Positions 1 through 8,290 of a stretch of DNA of 39,201 bases are shown here, in pieces. How positions within the stretch are numbered: position 1 is the stretch's first letter; each line of letters opens with the position of its first letter. The notes under the pieces were generated by a model. It searched no databases. It had not been told where the DNA came from and worked only from the letters and a program-made list of their open reading frames with translations. The DNA comes from Chlorobiota bacterium (GTDB taxonomy: Bacteria; Bacteroidota; Bacteroidia; Bacteroidales; JAADGE01), in assembly GCA_013153865.1 (NCBI GenBank), contig JAADDR010000168.1, positions 1 to 39,201 of the forward strand, written 5' to 3'. Made by a program: the position numbers and the translations under genes.

Positions 1-2078
1 AAAACAATAACGAAGATACACTTAAAATAGAAGAAGTAATTATTAACTCAAACAGGATACCCGTATTACTGAAAAATACTCCGTGTGCAATTTCATTGGC
101 AGACTCTTCCGTTTTGGATATAATGCCCAAAACTTGCGGTGCGGAAGAAGCATTACGACTTGTTCCGGGTATTCGCATAGAAAATCAGCATAACGGCGAA
201 CGAGTTCATATTTCGATTCGCGGGCAAGGTATTCTTACGGAAAGAGGTTTGCGCGGAACAGGTGTTTTAACAGACGGTATTCCCGTTAACGACCCTTCGG
301 GTTTTGCTCCGGATTTATACGATATTGATTGGGCAGCGGTAGAAAAAATTGAAGTGTTGCGAGGTCCGGCAGCCGGATTATACGGCACCGGAGGAGCCGC
401 AGGAGTTTTAAACATTACCGTTGCAAGCGGAGCGAATAAACCCGCCGAAACTTCGGTTGAGCAAATATTCGGAAGTAACGGATTTTATAAGACTTTTTTG
501 CAGGTTAAAGGAACTGAAGGTATTACCGATTACGGTGTTTTTGCTTCAAATTCCGGCGGCGACGGTTATCGCCAACACCAAGCGTTTCGCAGTGATAAGT
601 TTTATGAAAAAGTAAGTTTTCGTTTTTCCGAAAAACTTTCCGTAACACAAATTGTTTCGCATACAGATTATTTTCATCAAAATCCGGAAGGGCTGAATCT
701 GTCTCAACTTGATAATCCTAAACAGGCAAATCCTGATGCCGTTCCGTTTAACGAATATCAAAAAACAAACAGAACTTCTTCGGGTGCTTCGGCAAGTTAT
801 AAGATAAACGAAAGAAACGAAATAAAATCGTATGCTTATTACAAGACCACGGATTATAAAGAAACGAGCAATAAATGTGCGGAATATCGCAATTATAGCG
901 ATCCGGGAGCAGGTATTCAGTATAATTTTAATTTTAAAACGAAGAAAACGGATAATGTTTTGGGAGCGGGTATCGATTATAAACATCAAAAAATAAATAT
1001 GTATAAATTGCAAAGTGCTCCGGATTACGACCGTGTTGAAAGTATAGACGATACAAATATCGAAACCGATTCTTTGCTTGCAAATCAAATTATTTCTCAG
1101 ACCGGAGCGGGCTTTTTTGCTTTTTATAAGTTTAAAGCCCGAAAATTTAATTTTCTGGGAAATGCACGTTACGATTTTGTGGATAACGAACTTACCGATA
1201 AAATGCTCGGCGGCGACAGTGCCGTTACCGAAAAGGATTTTTCGCAAACTTCGTTCAGAGCAGGTATAAGTTATGATTTTTCAGATGCCGTAACGGTATA
1301 TTCGGATTTCAGTCAGGGGTTTATGCCTCCTTCGACAGAAGAACTTGCGGCTAATCCGGTCGGTTATTCCGGGTTTAATACGCATTTGGTGCCTGCAACT
1401 TCCGATTGTTTCGAGGTCGGTGCGCGCGGATATATCGGAAAAAATTTATATTATGACTTTGCCGCATTTAAGATGAATACGGAAAATGATTTTTTCCGGT
1501 TTAAGCAGTCTGACAGAGGCAACCAGGAAGTTTTTTACGGAAATGCGGGAAACAGTCGCAGATACGGATTAGAGGCTTATATTGTTTACAATATTTTAAA
1601 AAATCTTAAATTATCCGCCGCTTATTCTTTTGCCGATTATCAATATACTTCGTCTGATATTGATCCTGTTTATCTCGATACAGCATATGTGCTGACCAAA
1701 CCTCCCGCCGACGGGCAGTATTTGCCGGATTCTCCCAAACATCATTTATATGCGGAACTTCTTTATAAAGTTAAAAATCTTAAAATAAGTTTAGCTTCAC
1801 AATACGAAAGCGAAATAGTGATATATACCGATGCCGATATTTATGCCGGAAAACTTGACCCGGCAATTTACCGCAATATTCAAGACGGATATAATATTTT
1901 TAATGCCGAAGTTGCATACGGTTTTAATTTGAAAAAAATTAATGCGGAGTTCAGTATTTCCGTTCGTAATTTTACGGATGTATCTTATATGGCTTTTACC
2001 GAACCCGACCCGGACGGTAACTCATACCATCCTGCGCCCGGAAGAGAATTCTTTGCGGCTTTGAAAATAAGGTTCTGA
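1..2078 (+). CDS. TonB-dependent outer-membrane receptor, 5' end missing
   Basis: The reading frame is open to the left edge (first whole codon at position 3), so the true start lies outside the window. A TTG at 96 begins an open stretch but is only an internal codon, because the plug domain begins before it. The visible part starts in the plug domain, with the typical ...VPGIRI...ISIRGQG...LTDGIPVNDPSG...VEKIEVLRGP...YGTGGAAGVLNI pattern in about the first 140 residues. A long 22-strand barrel follows and ends in an aromatic residue (FFAALKIRF), as expected for BAM-dependent barrels. The plug resembles siderophore or FecA-type receptors more than SusC, and no SusD-like gene follows. The substrate is probably an iron complex or another small metal chelate, but this is inference. 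The gene ends at a terminator. Confidence 0.9.
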   Translation, partial: NNNEDTLKIEEVIINSNRIPVLLKNTPCAISLADSSVLDIMPKTCGAEEALRLVPGIRIENQHNGERVHISIRGQGILTERGLRGTGVLTDGIPVNDPSGFAPDLYDIDWAAVEKIEVLRGPAAGLYGTGGAAGVLNITVASGANKPAETSVEQIFGSNGFYKTFLQVKGTEGITDYGVFASNSGGDGYRQHQAFRSDKFYEKVSFRFSEKLSVTQIVSHTDYFHQNPEGLNLSQLDNPKQANPDAVPFNEYQKTNRTSSGASASYKINERNEIKSYAYYKTTDYKETSNKCAEYRNYSDPGAGIQYNFNFKTKKTDNVLGAGIDYKHQKINMYKLQSAPDYDRVESIDDTNIETDSLLANQIISQTGAGFFAFYKFKARKFNFLGNARYDFVDNELTDKMLGGDSAVTEKDFSQTSFRAGISYDFSDAVTVYSDFSQGFMPPSTEELAANPVGYSGFNTHLVPATSDCFEVGARGYIGKNLYYDFAAFKMNTENDFFRFKQSDRGNQEVFYGNAGNSRRYGLEAYIVYNILKNLKLSAAYSFADYQYTSSDIDPVYLDTAYVLTKPPADGQYLPDSPKHHLYAELLYKVKNLKISLASQYESEIVIYTDADIYAGKLDPAIYRNIQDGYNIFNAEVAYGFNLKKINAEFSISVRNFTDVSYMAFTEPDPDGNSYHPAPGREFFAALKIRF

Positions 2079-2092
2079 TTTTTTGCACTTAT

Positions 2093-2146
2093 ACAAATTG
2101 CCGGACTTAAACCGCTTTGCGACTTATTGCCCGGCAATTTGTTTTT
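2093..2146 (+). terminator. Rho-independent terminator after the TonB receptor
   Basis: A perfect 12-bp inverted repeat, ACAAATTGCCGG at 2093-2104 and CCGGCAATTTGT at 2131-2142, is separated by a 26-nt loop and followed by a T-run on the + strand. It sits between two converging genes. The minus strand has no T-run after the hairpin, so it mainly serves the receptor gene. Confidence 0.7.
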
Positions 2147-4337
2147 ATCTGTTAAAAAGTAATTCCCTGTATTTTGGCAGAGGCCAAAGTTCGTCGTCAA
2201 CAATCAGCTCCAGTTTGTCGATATGATATCTTATTTTATCTAAATACGGTTTTACCTTAAATTCGTAATTTTCGATACGTTTTACGCAAGTGTTCAAAAT
2301 ATTTGCTTTTTTTCTTTCTTCGGTCATCTCTTCCGTCAGAATACTTATTTGCGTAGTATGAACGGATATTTTTTTTACCGTTTCTTTACGTCGAGCCGTT
2401 AATTTTTTCGATTCATTATCATCTTCGATAATATCTTTTAAATCTTTTATGCTTTTTACAAGTATGTTTTGGTATTTAATTGCTGTCGGAATTATGTGAT
2501 TTATTGCCAAATCGCCGAGTATTCTGGATTCTATTTGTATTTTTCGAACATATTCGCATATCCTTATTTCGTATCTTGATTGCAGTTCTTTGCTGTTAAG
2601 CACATTATTTCTTTCGTATAAATCCGTAGTTTTTTTACTTATAAAAGCTTTGAAAGCTTCGCTTGCCGATTTTATGTTGCTTAAACCTCTTTTTTTTGCT
2701 TCTTTTTCCCATTCGGGGCTGTATCCGTTACCTTCGAAGCGAACATCTTTTGATTCCGTTATGTATTTTCTTAAGATTTGCAATATTGCATCATCTCGTT
2801 TTATTTTTTTATCGATAAGTTTATCGACTTCTTTTTTAAACCGTTTAAGTCTGTCGGCAACGGCGGTATTAAGAGCAATAAGAGGTCCCGCATTGTTTTC
2901 GTTTGATCCTACTGCTCTGAACTCAAATCTGTTTCCCGTAAAAGCAAAGGGTGATGTTCTGTTGCGGTCGGTATTGTCGAGTAATATTTCCGGTATTTTT
3001 GCTATGTCGAGTTTCAGGTTCCGGCTTACTTCTTTTGTCTTTTTTTCTTCCGGGATTTTTTGCTCTATTTTGTTAAGCATTTCATCTAACCGGCTGCCGA
3101 GGAATACCGATATTATTGCCGGCGGAGCCTCGTTTGCTCCGAGTCTGTGTTGATTTCCGGCAGACATTATTGCGGCACGCAACAGGTCGCTGTGTTCTTT
3201 TACCGCCGCAATTATGTTTACTAAAAATGTCAGGAACATCAAGTTTGTTTTAGGGGTATTCCCGGGTTTTAGCAGGTTTATGCCTGTATCGGTTGCCAGC
3301 GACCAATTGTTGTGTTTCCCGCTTCCGTTAATTCCCGCAAAAGGTTTTTCGTGAAACAAAACTTTGAAATGATGTTTCTCGGCAACTTTTCTCATTATTT
3401 TCATTAAAAGTTGGTTGTGGTCGTTAGCCAAATTTGCTTCTTCGAAAACCGGAGCACATTCAAATTGATTCGGGGCAACTTCGTTGTGTCTGGTTTTAAG
3501 CGGTATGCCGAGTTTATGCGCTTCGTTTTCGAAATCTTTCATGTAAGCTATTACCCGCTCAGGAATAGAACTGAAATAGTGGTCGCTCAGTTGCTGGTCT
3601 TTTGCGGAAGCGTGCCCCATTAAAGTTCTTCCGGTAAGTATTAAATCGGGTCTTGCTTTAAATAATGCTTCGTCAATTAAAAAATATTCCTGTTCCCAAC
3701 CTAATGTCGCAAAAACTTTTTTTACCGATTTGTCAAAATAATTACATACTTCGGCAGCGGCTTTGTCTAAGACATTAAGCGATTTCAGCAGAGGTGTTTT
3801 GTAATCGAGAGCTTCGCCGGTATATGATACGAATATTGTAGGTATGCACAGTGTTTTATCTATGATGAAAGCCGGTGATGCGGGATCCCAAGCCGTATAT
3901 CCTCGTGCCTCAAAAGTGTTTCTCAGTCCGCCGTGAGGAAAACTTGACGCATCGGGTTCTTGTTGTACAAGTAATTCGCCGTCGAATGTTTCAAAAGCGT
4001 TTCCGCCCGGTTCTATACTGATGAATGCGTCGTGTTTCTCGGCAGTATTGCCCGTAAGAGGGTGAAACCAATGTGTGTAATGTGTTGCACCTTTACTTGT
4101 TGCCCATTCTTTCATGCCTGCGGCAATTTGGTCGGCTGTTTTTCTGTTTATTTTACTTCCTGTTTCTATTGAGTTAAGAACATTCTGATATGCTTCTTTA
4201 GAAAGATATTTTTGCATTTTCGGCAGGTCGAAAACTTCCGAACCGAAATAATCGGAAACTTTTTCGGAGGGGAATGTTACTTCCGGAACTGTTCGTTCGT
4301 TGAGTTTTTCCAGAGCTTTGAAGCGGATGGTTGACAT
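2145..4337 (-). CDS. glnN: Type III glutamine synthetase
   Basis: This enzyme makes glutamine from glutamate, ammonia and ATP in the cytoplasm. At 730 residues it matches the length of type III (GlnN) enzymes of Bacteroides and is far longer than GlnA types I and II. The N-terminal half carries the GSIII-specific region; the catalytic core shows EVAPNQFECAPVFEEANLA and INGSGKHNNWSL, the glutamate and ATP-binding signatures. The C-terminal ~200 residues are a helical, charged extension typical of the class. It is transcribed alone, convergent with the TonB receptor. Upstream on the minus strand a TTTG (plus 4391-4394) lies 18 bp from a stretched TA-T7-G element near 4363-4372, an imperfect promoter match. 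Identification is firm. Confidence 0.97.
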   Translation of the reverse strand: MSTIRFKALEKLNERTVPEVTFPSEKVSDYFGSEVFDLPKMQKYLSKEAYQNVLNSIETGSKINRKTADQIAAGMKEWATSKGATHYTHWFHPLTGNTAEKHDAFISIEPGGNAFETFDGELLVQQEPDASSFPHGGLRNTFEARGYTAWDPASPAFIIDKTLCIPTIFVSYTGEALDYKTPLLKSLNVLDKAAAEVCNYFDKSVKKVFATLGWEQEYFLIDEALFKARPDLILTGRTLMGHASAKDQQLSDHYFSSIPERVIAYMKDFENEAHKLGIPLKTRHNEVAPNQFECAPVFEEANLANDHNQLLMKIMRKVAEKHHFKVLFHEKPFAGINGSGKHNNWSLATDTGINLLKPGNTPKTNLMFLTFLVNIIAAVKEHSDLLRAAIMSAGNQHRLGANEAPPAIISVFLGSRLDEMLNKIEQKIPEEKKTKEVSRNLKLDIAKIPEILLDNTDRNRTSPFAFTGNRFEFRAVGSNENNAGPLIALNTAVADRLKRFKKEVDKLIDKKIKRDDAILQILRKYITESKDVRFEGNGYSPEWEKEAKKRGLSNIKSASEAFKAFISKKTTDLYERNNVLNSKELQSRYEIRICEYVRKIQIESRILGDLAINHIIPTAIKYQNILVKSIKDLKDIIEDDNESKKLTARRKETVKKISVHTTQISILTEEMTEERKKANILNTCVKRIENYEFKVKPYLDKIRYHIDKLELIVDDELWPLPKYRELLFNR

Positions 4338-4488
4338 ATTGTATTTTTTAAAGTTTGTTTTACAAAAAAATAGTTTTTTCTTCTAAAAAGCAAATAAATC
4401 TGATTTGTTATTGTTATTTTTTGTATATTCTGTTTTTATGATTATTGTAAATGTAATGAATAATTTACATTTTTTAAAATATGCGTGT

Positions 4489-4520
4489 TTTGTTTTTCGG
4501 ACGGATTTTGTTTAACTTTG
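4489..4520 (+). promoter_or_regulatory. Bacteroidota-type promoter for the 4636 gene
   Basis: A -33 TTTG at 4489-4492 and a -7 TAACTTTG at 4513-4520 are spaced by 20 bp, matching the TTTG-(19-21)-TAnnTTTG consensus exactly. Transcription would start near 4527, leaving a leader of about 110 nt before the ATG at 4636. I see no riboswitch or strong hairpin in that leader. Confidence 0.7.
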
Positions 4521-4635
4521 AAAAATTGCAGACAGTTATCGTGTTGCTGTTTTATTTTAAACGGAAATAAAGTTTGGCGTATGTCAGTCGGTTAAGATAA
4601 TGATGCGACGGCTCTAATTATAAAAAAATTAAAAT

Positions 4636-5298
4636 ATGAATTTGAATAAGTTTTGGTTGCGAGTTGCCGGAATATCGGGTATTTCGGGAGCATTAATTTT
4701 ATTTGCGGGAGATATGCTGTTTTATTACGGTCCTTCGAGTATTGATTTGAGAGCAAATATGGGGCATGTGTCGGATTTGAGAATAAAACTCAGCGGTGTT
4801 GCGGCATTATTTGCTTCGTGGTTTTATTTGTTCGGATTGATTCAGGTGTATTATGCTTTTAAAACAAGTTCTGCAAAAGCAAGAAATATTGTAATAATAT
4901 GCTTTGCCGCAATATTAACGGCATACGGTGTTATTCACGGTGCTTATGTTGCAATTGCGGTTTCTTCGAAATTATCTGTTCAGCATAATATTGATATAGA
5001 TACCGCTACTGCTCTTTCTTTGGAGGTTAATAATTTGATGAGGTTGTTTATTTATCCGATATTTGCCGTTCTTTCTTTTGTTTTTATCAAAGAAGTTTGG
5101 AAAGGAAATACTTTATATCCCCGTAAAATTATTTTCTTTTTTCCTCTTATTCCGTTTCTGTTTCATGAGCCGTTAAAACGTATTTTAAGCGGAGGAGCAA
5201 GAATTATTATTGCCGGCGGTTTTTTTAATTTAATACTTTTGATTTTTTTTGTTGCTTCTACCGTTATTTTATGGAATAATAATCCGAATTCCGAATAA
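4636..5298 (+). CDS. Small integral membrane protein, unknown function
   Basis: The protein has 220 residues and about six hydrophobic segments, roughly residues 8-30, 52-76, 84-108, 130-152, 160-180 and 190-214. The N-terminus (IAGISGISGALILFAGD-like, here beginning MNLNKFWLRVAGISG) resembles uncharacterised membrane proteins found in many bacteria, possibly the DUF6796 type; I could not verify this family. There is no catalytic motif I recognise. It has its own promoter and is convergent with the patatin gene, with only 12 bp between stops, so it is probably a single-gene unit. Function unknown. Confidence 0.8.
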   Translation: MNLNKFWLRVAGISGISGALILFAGDMLFYYGPSSIDLRANMGHVSDLRIKLSGVAALFASWFYLFGLIQVYYAFKTSSAKARNIVIICFAAILTAYGVIHGAYVAIAVSSKLSVQHNIDIDTATALSLEVNNLMRLFIYPIFAVLSFVFIKEVWKGNTLYPRKIIFFFPLIPFLFHEPLKRILSGGARIIIAGGFFNLILLIFFVASTVILWNNNPNSE

Positions 5299-5310
5299 AA
5301 CAATCAAGGT

Positions 5311-6060
5311 TTAAAAAAAATCCGATTTTAATACATATTCGTATCCGATATTAAATGTTTCGCGTGCCTTTTTATTGCTGAAATAAGGTTGCTTATACAA
5401 TTCCGGAGGTTCTATAAGTATATCGCATTCCGAGATATATGTTTTCCGGTTGTGGTATGTCGAAACATCAAACATACGTGCGGTAAGTTGTTTGAAACTT
5501 TTAAATTCTTTGATATGTTGCAGATAAATTAAATTTACGCATATTATTTTTTCGCATTTTCCGAGCAAAGGTTTTACCGGCAAATTATCGATAAGTCCGC
5601 CGTCTGTGTATGTAATGCCGTTTATTTCCACGGGTTTCAGCAAAAACGGAACAGATGCCGAAGCAGTTACGACATCAACAAGATTGCCTGTATTAAGATA
5701 TTCCGCTTTTCCGGTATTAAGGTTTGTTACGCAGGCATAAAAAGGTATTTTTAAATCTTCGATTTTTTTTACCGAGTATGCTTCCGAAAGGACTTTCCTC
5801 AGGTTTTTGTAGTTTAATAATCCCTTTTTAAAGAAATTGAATTTTGTGTATGAAAAAAAAGGTTTCCGGGTTTGTCTGACAAATATTTCTTCGGGCGTAT
5901 AACCGTCGGCAATAAGCGAACCTGCAATTGCCCCGGCACTTGTTCCGGAAATGATATCCGGAAATATACCTTTTTCGTTAAGAGCTTTAATTATGCCGAG
6001 ATGGGCAAATCCTCTTGCACCTCCTCCGCTGAGAACAAGTCCTGTTTTAAATTTTTTCAT
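5311..6060 (-). CDS. Patatin-like phospholipase (RssA/NTE family)
   Basis: This is a serine acyl hydrolase of the patatin fold, which acts on phospholipids or lysophospholipids with a Ser-Asp dyad. At 249 residues it is the minimal single-domain form. The oxyanion loop SGGGARGFAHLG is at residues 11-22, the nucleophile elbow GTSAG at 39-43 (Ser41) and the catalytic Asp in TDGG at 152-155 (Asp153). There is no signal peptide, so the protein is probably cytoplasmic, and no POTRA/barrel extension as in PlpD-type secreted forms. It is divergent from obgE across a 125-bp gap. The physiological substrate cannot be read from the sequence. Confidence 0.93.
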   Translation of the reverse strand: MKKFKTGLVLSGGGARGFAHLGIIKALNEKGIFPDIISGTSAGAIAGSLIADGYTPEEIFVRQTRKPFFSYTKFNFFKKGLLNYKNLRKVLSEAYSVKKIEDLKIPFYACVTNLNTGKAEYLNTGNLVDVVTASASVPFLLKPVEINGITYTDGGLIDNLPVKPLLGKCEKIICVNLIYLQHIKEFKSFKQLTARMFDVSTYHNRKTYISECDILIEPPELYKQPYFSNKKARETFNIGYEYVLKSDFF

Positions 6061-6158
6061 TTTCGGTATCCGGTTTTACTGATGCCGTGAAGTTATAAAA
6101 AATACTTTATAATTGCGAACTTAAAGAAATCAAATTACTTATTCCGGTAAATACTTTG

Positions 6159-6166
6159 TATTTTTG
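6159..6166 (+). promoter_or_regulatory. -7 element of the obgE promoter
   Basis: TATTTTTG fits TAnnTTTG exactly. No good -33 TTTG is seen 19-21 bp upstream. Transcription would start near 6173, about 13 nt before the ATG at 6186, so upstream start codons at 6156 or earlier cannot be used if this promoter is real. Confidence 0.5.
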
Positions 6167-6185
6167 CATTTTCAAAATAATGTTT

Positions 6186-7175
6186 ATGGCGGAAGCAAAT
6201 TTTATAGATTACGTAAAAATACATTGCAAATCGGGAAAAGGAGGCGCCGGGTCGGCACATTTTTACAGAGATAAGAGGACAGCCAAGGGTGGTCCGGACG
6301 GCGGCGACGGCGGCAGAGGAGGGCATGTTATTTTGCGGGGAAATCGCCATCGTTGGACTTTACTGCATTTAAAATATCGAAAACACGTAAAAGCCGAATC
6401 CGGAGAACCGGGCAGGGCAAATAATAAGTTCGGAGCCGACGGTAAAGACGTTATTTTGGAAGTTCCGCTAGGAACCGTTGCCAAAGATGCCGAAAGCGGC
6501 GATGTTTTATTTGAAATTACCGAACATGACGAAGAACGTATTTTGATGAGAGGCGGCAGAGGGGGTTTGGGAAATACTCATTTTAAATCATCAACAAATC
6601 AAACTCCGCGCTATGCACAACCCGGAGAGGAAGGAAACGAAGCATGGATAATTTTGGAATTGAAAGTTCTGGCTGACGTAGGGCTTGTAGGGTTTCCGAA
6701 TGCGGGTAAATCAACTTTATTGTCGGTGCTTTCGGCAGCTAAACCTAAAATTGCCGATTATGAATTTACTACTCTTACTCCTAATTTAGGGATGATAAAA
6801 TATCGAGAAGGGAAATCGTTTGTTATGGCTGACATACCGGGTATTATAGAGGGAGCATCGGAAGGGAAAGGTTTGGGATTGAGATTTTTGCGTCATATCG
6901 AAAGAAATGCGGTATTGTTGTTTATGATTCCTGCCGATTCGGATGATATAAAGAAAGAGTATTATGTTTTGCTTAACGAATTAAAAGCGTATAATCCGGA
7001 ATTGTTGGATAAAGAGCGGGTTTTGGCAATTACGAAGTCGGATATGATTGATGAAGAACTAAGAGAATACATGAAAAAAGATTTGCCTGATATTCCTTAT
7101 GTTTTTATTTCGTCTTTTACGCAAAGCGGTCTTACGGAGCTCAAAGATATGCTTTGGCATGCTTTAAATTCTTAA
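6186..7175 (+). CDS. obgE: GTPase ObgE (CgtA), ribosome assembly
   Basis: Obg is a GTPase that binds the 50S subunit and links ribosome assembly to growth state. The N-terminal glycine-rich Obg fold ([22 protein letters not shown]) covers about residues 1-155. The G domain follows with G1 [10 protein letters not shown]2 region [10 protein letters not shown]3 DIPGIIEGA and G4 TKSD. There is no C-terminal extension after about residue 329, the short form usual in Bacteroidota. I chose ATG 6186 ([11 protein letters not shown]) because Obg homologues start there and because longer versions (TTG 6156) would include the promoter; ATG 6180 (MFMAEA) is the alternative. It converges on the BtuG-like gene with 10 bp between stops. 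Confidence 0.96.
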   Translation: MAEANFIDYVKIHCKSGKGGAGSAHFYRDKRTAKGGPDGGDGGRGGHVILRGNRHRWTLLHLKYRKHVKAESGEPGRANNKFGADGKDVILEVPLGTVAKDAESGDVLFEITEHDEERILMRGGRGGLGNTHFKSSTNQTPRYAQPGEEGNEAWIILELKVLADVGLVGFPNAGKSTLLSVLSAAKPKIADYEFTTLTPNLGMIKYREGKSFVMADIPGIIEGASEGKGLGLRFLRHIERNAVLLFMIPADSDDIKKEYYVLLNELKAYNPELLDKERVLAITKSDMIDEELREYMKKDLPDIPYVFISSFTQSGLTELKDMLWHALNS

Positions 7176-7185
7176 TTTTTTATTT

Positions 7186-8277
7186 TTATTTTTTGAATGC
7201 GAAAAATGACGGAATAATTCCTGTTCTGAAAGTATCGAGAATGGTTCCGTTTGACGAATATCTGTAAATATTGCCTCTTTGAATATAATCAACGGCATCC
7301 GAAACGTATATATCGGAGTTTGCAGGGTCTGTTCCTAAACCGTAAAATAATTTTCCGTCGGCGGGAATAAAACTATTGCCGGGTAATTTGCCGGAATTAA
7401 CGGACATTTTATATATTCCTTTGTAATCATCTTCGCCTGATGACCAAGACGAATTTATGAAAAATAACGTATCTCCGGAAGCATTAATTGTTAACCGGGA
7501 AGGGGAGGGTTCCAAAGACGGAAATTTAAATATTTTCTCGATACTGAAAGTTTCGGCATCTATTTTTGTGAGTGCGGCAGTATCTTGTCCTCCCGGAATA
7601 CCGTCAAAACCTCCGTCGGACAAAACCCATAATTTGTTGTTGCAATCGAGGCAAATGCTGTTTGGCTGTTTTGTAACGGTCAGGGAATCGGTCAAAATAT
7701 CGGTATCTGTATTTATTTTGTATATTTTATCGTTATACGACCAGCCGGTAACGTAAGCAAAGTTTTTGTATAAAGTGATTTGTTCGCTGCCTTTGCCTAC
7801 GGCAACAGACCCGGTTATTGTAAAATCGGAAGGGTTAATTACGGTAATGTTTGTGTTGTAAAGGTCGGTAACGTAAGCTTTTGTATCGGATATAATGCAC
7901 ATATACCGAGGAGAAGTCAGATTTGATATTGTTGCGATATGTTTAAATGTATTGGTATTTATAACCGAAATTTTTCCCGAATTGTTTATTATAAGAAAAG
8001 CAATGCTGTCTTTTATTGCAGCCGACATACATACGTCTCCGAGCGGAAAATCGTTGGCATTGTAGAAAATATCGTTAAGTATTTGTTTGTTTTCGGGGTC
8101 GTAAAATGAAAGACTCGCGTTTCCGTATGTATAATTTCCTTCGTTGCAGATAAATACGCCTTCGGATTTGTCGTATTCTTTAACCGGTTCGGGAGAGTCT
8201 TGTTTGCAAGAATAAATTGCCGACAAAAATAGTATTGCGCTTACTGTTTTTATAATCAACGTGTTTTTTTTGTTCAT
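7186..8277 (-). CDS. btuG: BtuG-like surface lipoprotein, beta-propeller (corrinoid capture)
   Basis: This 363-residue lipoprotein has a signal peptide ending in the lipobox AIYSC (Cys24). The mature part begins with GVFICNEGNYTYGNASLSF, a hallmark of the YncE/DUF5074 seven-bladed propellers next to BtuB in Bacteroidota. Repeated blade motifs such as INTNTFKHIATIS and INPSDFTITGSVAVGKG support the propeller. Known BtuG proteins sit on the cell surface, bind cobalamin very tightly and cap BtuB. Here the gene is the last of an operon that starts with a cobalamin riboswitch and lies 13 bp after btuB, which supports the same role. The residues after Cys24 (KQDSPEP) contain acidic residues but only partly match the surface-export signal described for Bacteroidota lipoproteins. 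Corrinoid binding itself is inferred from family and context. Confidence 0.85.
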   Translation of the reverse strand: MNKKNTLIIKTVSAILFLSAIYSCKQDSPEPVKEYDKSEGVFICNEGNYTYGNASLSFYDPENKQILNDIFYNANDFPLGDVCMSAAIKDSIAFLIINNSGKISVINTNTFKHIATISNLTSPRYMCIISDTKAYVTDLYNTNITVINPSDFTITGSVAVGKGSEQITLYKNFAYVTGWSYNDKIYKINTDTDILTDSLTVTKQPNSICLDCNNKLWVLSDGGFDGIPGGQDTAALTKIDAETFSIEKIFKFPSLEPSPSRLTINASGDTLFFINSSWSSGEDDYKGIYKMSVNSGKLPGNSFIPADGKLFYGLGTDPANSDIYVSDAVDYIQRGNIYRYSSNGTILDTFRTGIIPSFFAFKK

Positions 8278-8290
8278 AAAATTCGTTTTT

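Noticed and set aside
546-1247. 233-codon frame on the minus strand opposite the TonB receptor
   Set aside because: Antisense to a clear barrel sequence; Ile/Phe/Arg-rich translation with no domain.
4521-4635. Leader of the 4636 gene as a possible riboswitch
   Set aside because: No conserved core or strong nested stems could be found by eye.
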